Part shown: positions 35,543-39,236 of the stretch, one piece after another
Layout of the letters: each line of letters starts with the position of its first letter
How positions within the stretch are numbered: position 1 is the stretch's first letter
From: Chitinophaga pinensis
Lineage (GTDB): Bacteria; Bacteroidota; Bacteroidia; Chitinophagales; Chitinophagaceae
DNA: 39,236 nt
Assembly: GCF_007896845.1 (NCBI RefSeq)
Contig: NZ_VOHS01000045.1
Location: 1 to 39,236 of the forward strand
Reading direction: 5' to 3'
Made by a program: the position numbers and the translations under genes
Notes under the pieces: model-generated
Told to the model about the DNA's origin: nothing
The model's database searches: none
Seen by the model: the letters and a program-made list of their open reading frames with translations, nothing else

Positions 35543-37749
35543 AAGTAATTTTCAGAATAGCCCGTCAGGAACTAAGCCTGCTGTTTCATTCGCCGGTGGC
35601 CTGGCTCATCCTGATCGTGTTTCCCGTACAGATAGGCGTTAACTTTCTCTATTACATACAAATGATCGGCCGCGCACAGCGCATGGGCAATCATTTTAAC
35701 GATGTCACTTCCATGGTATTTGCGGGATTACAGGAAGGATTTTACCCCGGTGTAAAAAATACTTTATACTTCTACATCCCCCTGCTTACCATGGGGTTGA
35801 TCAGTCGTGAAACACACAGTGGTTCCATAAAACTGTTGTTATCATCTCCCATTAAAGTAAAAGATATCGTACTCGGCAAATACGTAGCCATGATGGGCTA
35901 TGGCGCGCTATTGCTCGTTATCATTTGTTTATATGGCGTGGCAGGTTCGTTTTTCATCACCAATATAGATTGGATATTTTTAGCTTCCGGTGCTATTGGA
36001 CTATACCTGCTCATCTGCGCCTATTCGGCCATCGGACTGTTTATGTCCTCACTTACAACCTATCAGGTTGTAGCGGCAATCAGCACATTGGCAGTATTGG
36101 CGGGACTTAACTTCGTGGGCGGATTGTTTCAGGGAAATGATACGGTACGGCATATCACCTATTTCATGTCGATTGCCGGCAGAACCGAACAATTTATCTT
36201 CGGGCTGATCAGCACTCAAGATCTCATTTACTTTTTGATTGTGATCGGCTTCTTCTTAGCCATTACAGGAATGCGGCTGCAGGACCAGCGCGAGGCCCGC
36301 TCCGGATCGGTACGCACTGCCCGTTACGTCGGGTTAGTCGGACTGTGTTTTATAATCGGTTATCTGAGCACCATTCCTGCTTTAACCGGCTATATTGATA
36401 TGACGGCTACACAAACGCATACGCTAGGCAAACAAAGCCGGGAACTGATCTCCAAAATGGAGCATCCGTTAAAAGTAACCACCTACGTAAACATTCTGGA
36501 CAACAACTACTACCTCGGAGCTCCCGAAAAGAAAAGTGAGGACGAACGAATCCTTACTCCCTACCGTCGTTTTATGCCCAATATGCAAATGGAATACGTA
36601 TATTATTACGACTTTTCCAATAACGAAGGCCTTTACAAAAACTATCCGGGGGAAAGCGATGCAGCCATTGCCAAAAAAGTTGCCGATATACAGGACCTCG
36701 ATTTCAGGCATGTGCTGAAACCAGAGGCGGTAAAGAAGATAGTAAATCTGAATCCTGAAGAAAATCGCCTCGTACGACTGTTGGAGTATGGTGATAAGAA
36801 AACCTTTTTACGCTACTACAACGACATCCGCATATATCCCGGCGAACAGGAATTTACCGCAGCACTGAAAAGGCTTGTCACGCCTGCCGAGATCCCCGTT
36901 ATTACCTTCCTGCACGGCAACGGCGAACGCAGTATTACCAAAGCCGGCGATGCAGAGTTCAGAACGTTTGTAAACGAACTTACTTTCAGAGGTGCACTTA
37001 TCAATCAGGGTTTTAATGTTGATACAGTAAACCTTACGCAGCAAGACATTCCCGCATCTACTTCTGTGCTGGTGATCGCAGATCCAAAAACCGCGTTCTC
37101 CAACGAAGTGCAACAAAAACTGACACAGTATGTAGCTAGTGGCAGAAACCTTCTTGTAATTACGGAACCTGTTTCCCAAAACATTGTAGCACCACTGTTA
37201 CAGCCACTTGGCATATATCCCGAAGCTACGGCTATACAAGAGGAAAGCCGCGATTATGCGCCCGACTTTATTCTCGCCCGCTTTGCTGACAGTGCCTCCA
37301 CAATAGCACCTAAACTAGGCGGCTACAGGGCGGATAATGGCGTAGTATCAATGGTAGGGACCTCGGGCATCAGTTACCGGGACACAGCCGGCTTCCACAT
37401 TGTACCTTTGCTGGTAGCGAAAAATAGTGAAGCGCTGGCCGTAGCGGCGCAACGCAGTATAAATGGTAAGGAACAGCGGATCATCGTAACCGGCGATGCT
37501 GATTTCATGAGTTCCGGTGAACTGGGCCGTCGCAAGCCATATAACTGGAATCAACCGCTGATTACAGAAATGTTCCGCTGGTTCACCTACGGCACGTTCC
37601 CTGTTAATACCGGCGCCATCCGCTCTAAAGATGCAATCGACAGCGACGATCGGGGCATTTTAATGATGCGTATTATCTTCTTTGGTGTAATACCAGTCGG
37701 CTTGTTAATATTCGCCGCGGTGCTATTGTTATATCGCCGGAGGCGATAA
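35539..37749 (+). CDS. ABC-2 permease fused to GldG-like auxiliary domain (cluster 2)
   Basis: A 736-residue paralogue of the fused protein in cluster 1. The N-terminal permease (MKVIFRIARQELSLLFHSPV, six helices to about 245) is followed by a further helix (YVGLVGLCFIIGYLSTIPAL), a periplasmic GldG/ABC_transp_aux-like domain (TTYVNILDNNYYLGAPEKKS) and a C-terminal helix (IIFFGVIPVGLLIFAAVLLL). The hallmark GHGE of copy 1 is GNGE here (FLHGNGERSI). The pair would form an inner-membrane transporter with a large periplasmic part; direction of transport is not evident. It is the last gene of cluster 2, ahead of a strong terminator. No MutS-like or M16 genes follow. Confidence 0.9.
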   Translation: MKVIFRIARQELSLLFHSPVAWLILIVFPVQIGVNFLYYIQMIGRAQRMGNHFNDVTSMVFAGLQEGFYPGVKNTLYFYIPLLTMGLISRETHSGSIKLLLSSPIKVKDIVLGKYVAMMGYGALLLVIICLYGVAGSFFITNIDWIFLASGAIGLYLLICAYSAIGLFMSSLTTYQVVAAISTLAVLAGLNFVGGLFQGNDTVRHITYFMSIAGRTEQFIFGLISTQDLIYFLIVIGFFLAITGMRLQDQREARSGSVRTARYVGLVGLCFIIGYLSTIPALTGYIDMTATQTHTLGKQSRELISKMEHPLKVTTYVNILDNNYYLGAPEKKSEDERILTPYRRFMPNMQMEYVYYYDFSNNEGLYKNYPGESDAAIAKKVADIQDLDFRHVLKPEAVKKIVNLNPEENRLVRLLEYGDKKTFLRYYNDIRIYPGEQEFTAALKRLVTPAEIPVITFLHGNGERSITKAGDAEFRTFVNELTFRGALINQGFNVDTVNLTQQDIPASTSVLVIADPKTAFSNEVQQKLTQYVASGRNLLVITEPVSQNIVAPLLQPLGIYPEATAIQEESRDYAPDFILARFADSASTIAPKLGGYRADNGVVSMVGTSGISYRDTAGFHIVPLLVAKNSEALAVAAQRSINGKEQRIIVTGDADFMSSGELGRRKPYNWNQPLITEMFRWFTYGTFPVNTGAIRSKDAIDSDDRGILMMRIIFFGVIPVGLLIFAAVLLLYRRRR

Positions 37750-37795
37750 AACAATAGCAATGGGCTGTTCTATCAAACCTGTTTCCAGCAAGAGC

Positions 37796-37834
37796 AAAAA
37801 AGTGAGGCGTTCAAATTGAACGCCTCACTTTTTT
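37796..37834 (+). terminator. Strong Rho-independent terminator closing cluster 2
   Basis: AAAAAAGTGAGGCGTTCAA and TTGAACGCCTCACTTTTTT form a perfect 19-bp inverted repeat separated by one base, with T-runs on both strands. It lies 46 bases after the permease stop and could work in both directions. Confidence 0.85.
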
Positions 37835-38093
37835 CGTGATCTTGGGTATCGGAAACCCGAATTCGATTATACAGGAATTGACAGCGGTACTAGTATGACC
37901 TCTTACCTTCTGTTAACATTATATAGTTGAAGGCTGCTATATTGAGCCAAATCACTAATTTTCATTTTAAAAAAGCGTACAGATGGCAAAATCTGACAAA
38001 TCAATTCACAATATCTGTCTTGCTTCTATTAAGAGATACACTGGAAATTTGACAAAACAAAAATGCTCGAGGGTCGGCTTCATACTAATTACC

Positions 38094-38453
38094 ATGCTAA
38101 ATAAAAAAATGAGCGCATATAACTTGCTAATTTCGGAGGTTTCTTGTCTTAATTGTTATAGACAGTATCCTGGTCGTATTCAATTCAAATTTGGCAGTAC
38201 AGCTTATCTGCAATACCATATTGGTGACAAAATTCAATGGGGAGTTAATGATACCGGAACTTCTGGTTTGAACAAGGTAAAAGTTTATGGGATTGTAGAA
38301 ACAGATAAATGTCCGCTTTGCAATAGCAACAACATAGTTGAGGATTTCGATATTTTCATTAATAATGATATAATTTTGAATGTAAAAGAAATGGAAAATG
38401 TTGAATGTTATCTAAAAGAAGGGAATAGTGAATATGTTGTTTTAGAACGATAG
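38094..38453 (+). CDS. AT-rich hypothetical protein with two CxxC pairs
   Basis: A small protein I do not recognise. The frame is open from 37983, but ATG 38094 (MLNKKMSAYNLLISEVSCLN) or ATG 38109 is the likelier start, leaving about 115-120 residues. Two CxxC pairs, SCLNCYRQ near the N-terminus and CPLCNSNN about 55 residues later, suggest a zinc ribbon enclosing a beta-rich segment (FKFGSTAYLQYHIGDKIQWG). There is no signal peptide or membrane helix. Base composition is much more AT-rich than the neighbours (one 60-base stretch at 38341-38400 has only 12 G/C), which suggests acquisition by transfer. It lies alone after a terminator and beside a decayed surface-protein gene. Such orphans are sometimes immunity proteins, but nothing here shows it. 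Confidence 0.55.
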   Translation: MLNKKMSAYNLLISEVSCLNCYRQYPGRIQFKFGSTAYLQYHIGDKIQWGVNDTGTSGLNKVKVYGIVETDKCPLCNSNNIVEDFDIFINNDIILNVKEMENVECYLKEGNSEYVVLER

Positions 38454-38679
38454 AATATTTGATTAGTAACACTCTTAGTTTACAAAAGCAGGTTATACAG
38501 TATCGAGCGCGGAGTAAACTAACGGCTGCTGGAATGCTTGTACTAGTCAGTAATAGCTAATACTTAATTAAGCATTTTTGGTTCATAAGATCGTCTATAA
38601 AGCTATGCATCTTTTATCAGTAAAGCCTCAGGTTGAAACTTTGACTGTACCATACAATTGATCAATCTTCTTCTCATTA
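38454..38679. other. Non-coding AT-rich gap
   Basis: Between the CxxC protein and the surface-protein remnant I see no gene, RNA or convincing repeat. Stop codons occur in all frames. Confidence 0.4.
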
Positions 38680-39163
38680 GGGTGCAACGTATACATTTAA
38701 ATCTGCTGTGGAAAGCAATGTGAATCTGAATGGCCTGACTTACAGTAACACTGCAAATTTTAATGGTGCTGGGGTAAACTACTTCGCAGGTGGTATCGGT
38801 GTTGGCGTATTGGATCCGGGAGAATTTAAACTGGCGGTGAACGGAGGGATTAAGGCAAAGCGTTTGAAAGCGGATCAGGGGAACTGGCAGACTTTGTGTT
38901 TGAGCCGGAGTATCAATTGCCTTCATTAACTGAATTGGAAAGCTATATCAAGAGCAATAAGCACCTATCTGATGTTCCATCGGCTAAGGAGGTTGCAAAA
39001 GAGGGTGTAGATGTGGGAGAAATGAATAAGATCTTATTACAGAAGATTGAGGAGCTGACTTTGCATAATTGAGCAGGAAAAGACAAGTAAAGAGCAAGCG
39101 GCCCGAATTATACTATTAAAGAGTCAGTTAAGAAACTTTCTTCGAAATAGTGGATATCCGTAA
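38680..39163 (+). pseudogene. C-terminal remnant of a tail-fibre/S74-type surface protein
   Basis: The reading starts abruptly after a stop with GATYTFKSAVESNVNLNGLT, FNGAGVNYFAGGIGVGVLDP and FKLAVNGGIKAKRLK, the VGIGT-like repeat and AVNGxIxAK motif of Bacteroidota tail-fibre-like proteins. One missing base near 38885-38890 shifts the frame; the next frame gives DFVFEPEYQLPSLTELESYI, SNKHLSDVPSAKEV and GVDVGEMNKILLQKIEELTL, the coiled C-terminal block that usually ends these proteins. Another shift near 39067-39072 leads to EQEKTSKEQAARIILLKSQL and stop 39161-39163. The long N-terminal part is absent, so this is a true gene fragment even if the shifts are errors. Confidence 0.7.
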
Positions 39164-39236
39164 TTATGAAGTAATATCCATGACATTGATATTACCAGCG
39201 AAACTGACCTCATAGTAAAAACTTCAGTAAGCTCCA

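Noticed and set aside
1..39236. CRISPR array, insertion sequence, integrase, tRNA or rRNA
   Set aside because: No regularly spaced repeats, transposase or integrase motifs, and no cloverleaf or rRNA sequence were seen by reading; a covariance-model search was not possible.

Overview
The window looks like a chromosomal segment of a gliding, polysaccharide- or peptide-scavenging Bacteroidota, most likely Chitinophagaceae (Chitinophaga-like). The reasons are two STN-containing SusC receptors with SusD partners, FecR/ECF sigma pairs with a C-terminal DUF4974-type domain, GldG-like ABC transporter parts, SPII lipoproteins and TAnnTTTG-type -7 elements. The genus is an inference; no rRNA or tRNA gene was seen.

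Layout. 1-2.85 kb is a run of four genes broken by single-base deletions (AraC-family regulator, VOC/glyoxalase-like protein, Crp/Fnr-type regulator, TPR protein). 2.9-20.1 kb, minus strand, is cluster 1: ECF sigma, FecR anti-sigma, SusC, SusD, a metallohydrolase-like lipoprotein lacking its zinc motif, an ABC ATPase, a fused ABC permease/GldG-like protein, two MutS-like ATPases and a periplasmic M16 protease, closed by hairpins. 20.3-27.3 kb is a spacer of ordinary genes: Crp/Fnr regulator, FAD monooxygenase, alpha/beta hydrolase lipoprotein, HD-domain hydrolase, a UvrA-like gene broken by three frameshifts, and a WYL regulator. 27.4-37.8 kb, plus strand, is cluster 2: ECF sigma, FecR, SusC, SusD, ABC ATPase and fused permease/GldG-like protein, closed by a strong terminator. 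38-39.2 kb holds an AT-rich zinc-ribbon-like ORF and the frameshifted C-terminal remnant of a tail-fibre/S74-type surface protein.

How it may work. The two clusters are head-to-head paralogues with the same core order, an identical 11-base SusC-SusD gap, SusD proteins of equal length, and a strong hairpin just before each ABC ATPase gene. The STN domain, FecR and ECF sigma suggest ligand-sensed autoregulation of each receptor. SusCD would take up a substrate across the outer membrane; the ABC/GldG-like module would act at the inner membrane with a large periplasmic domain. In cluster 1 the M16 protease suggests a peptide substrate. The role of the paired MutS-like ATPases in such an operon is unexplained and is the most unusual part of the window.
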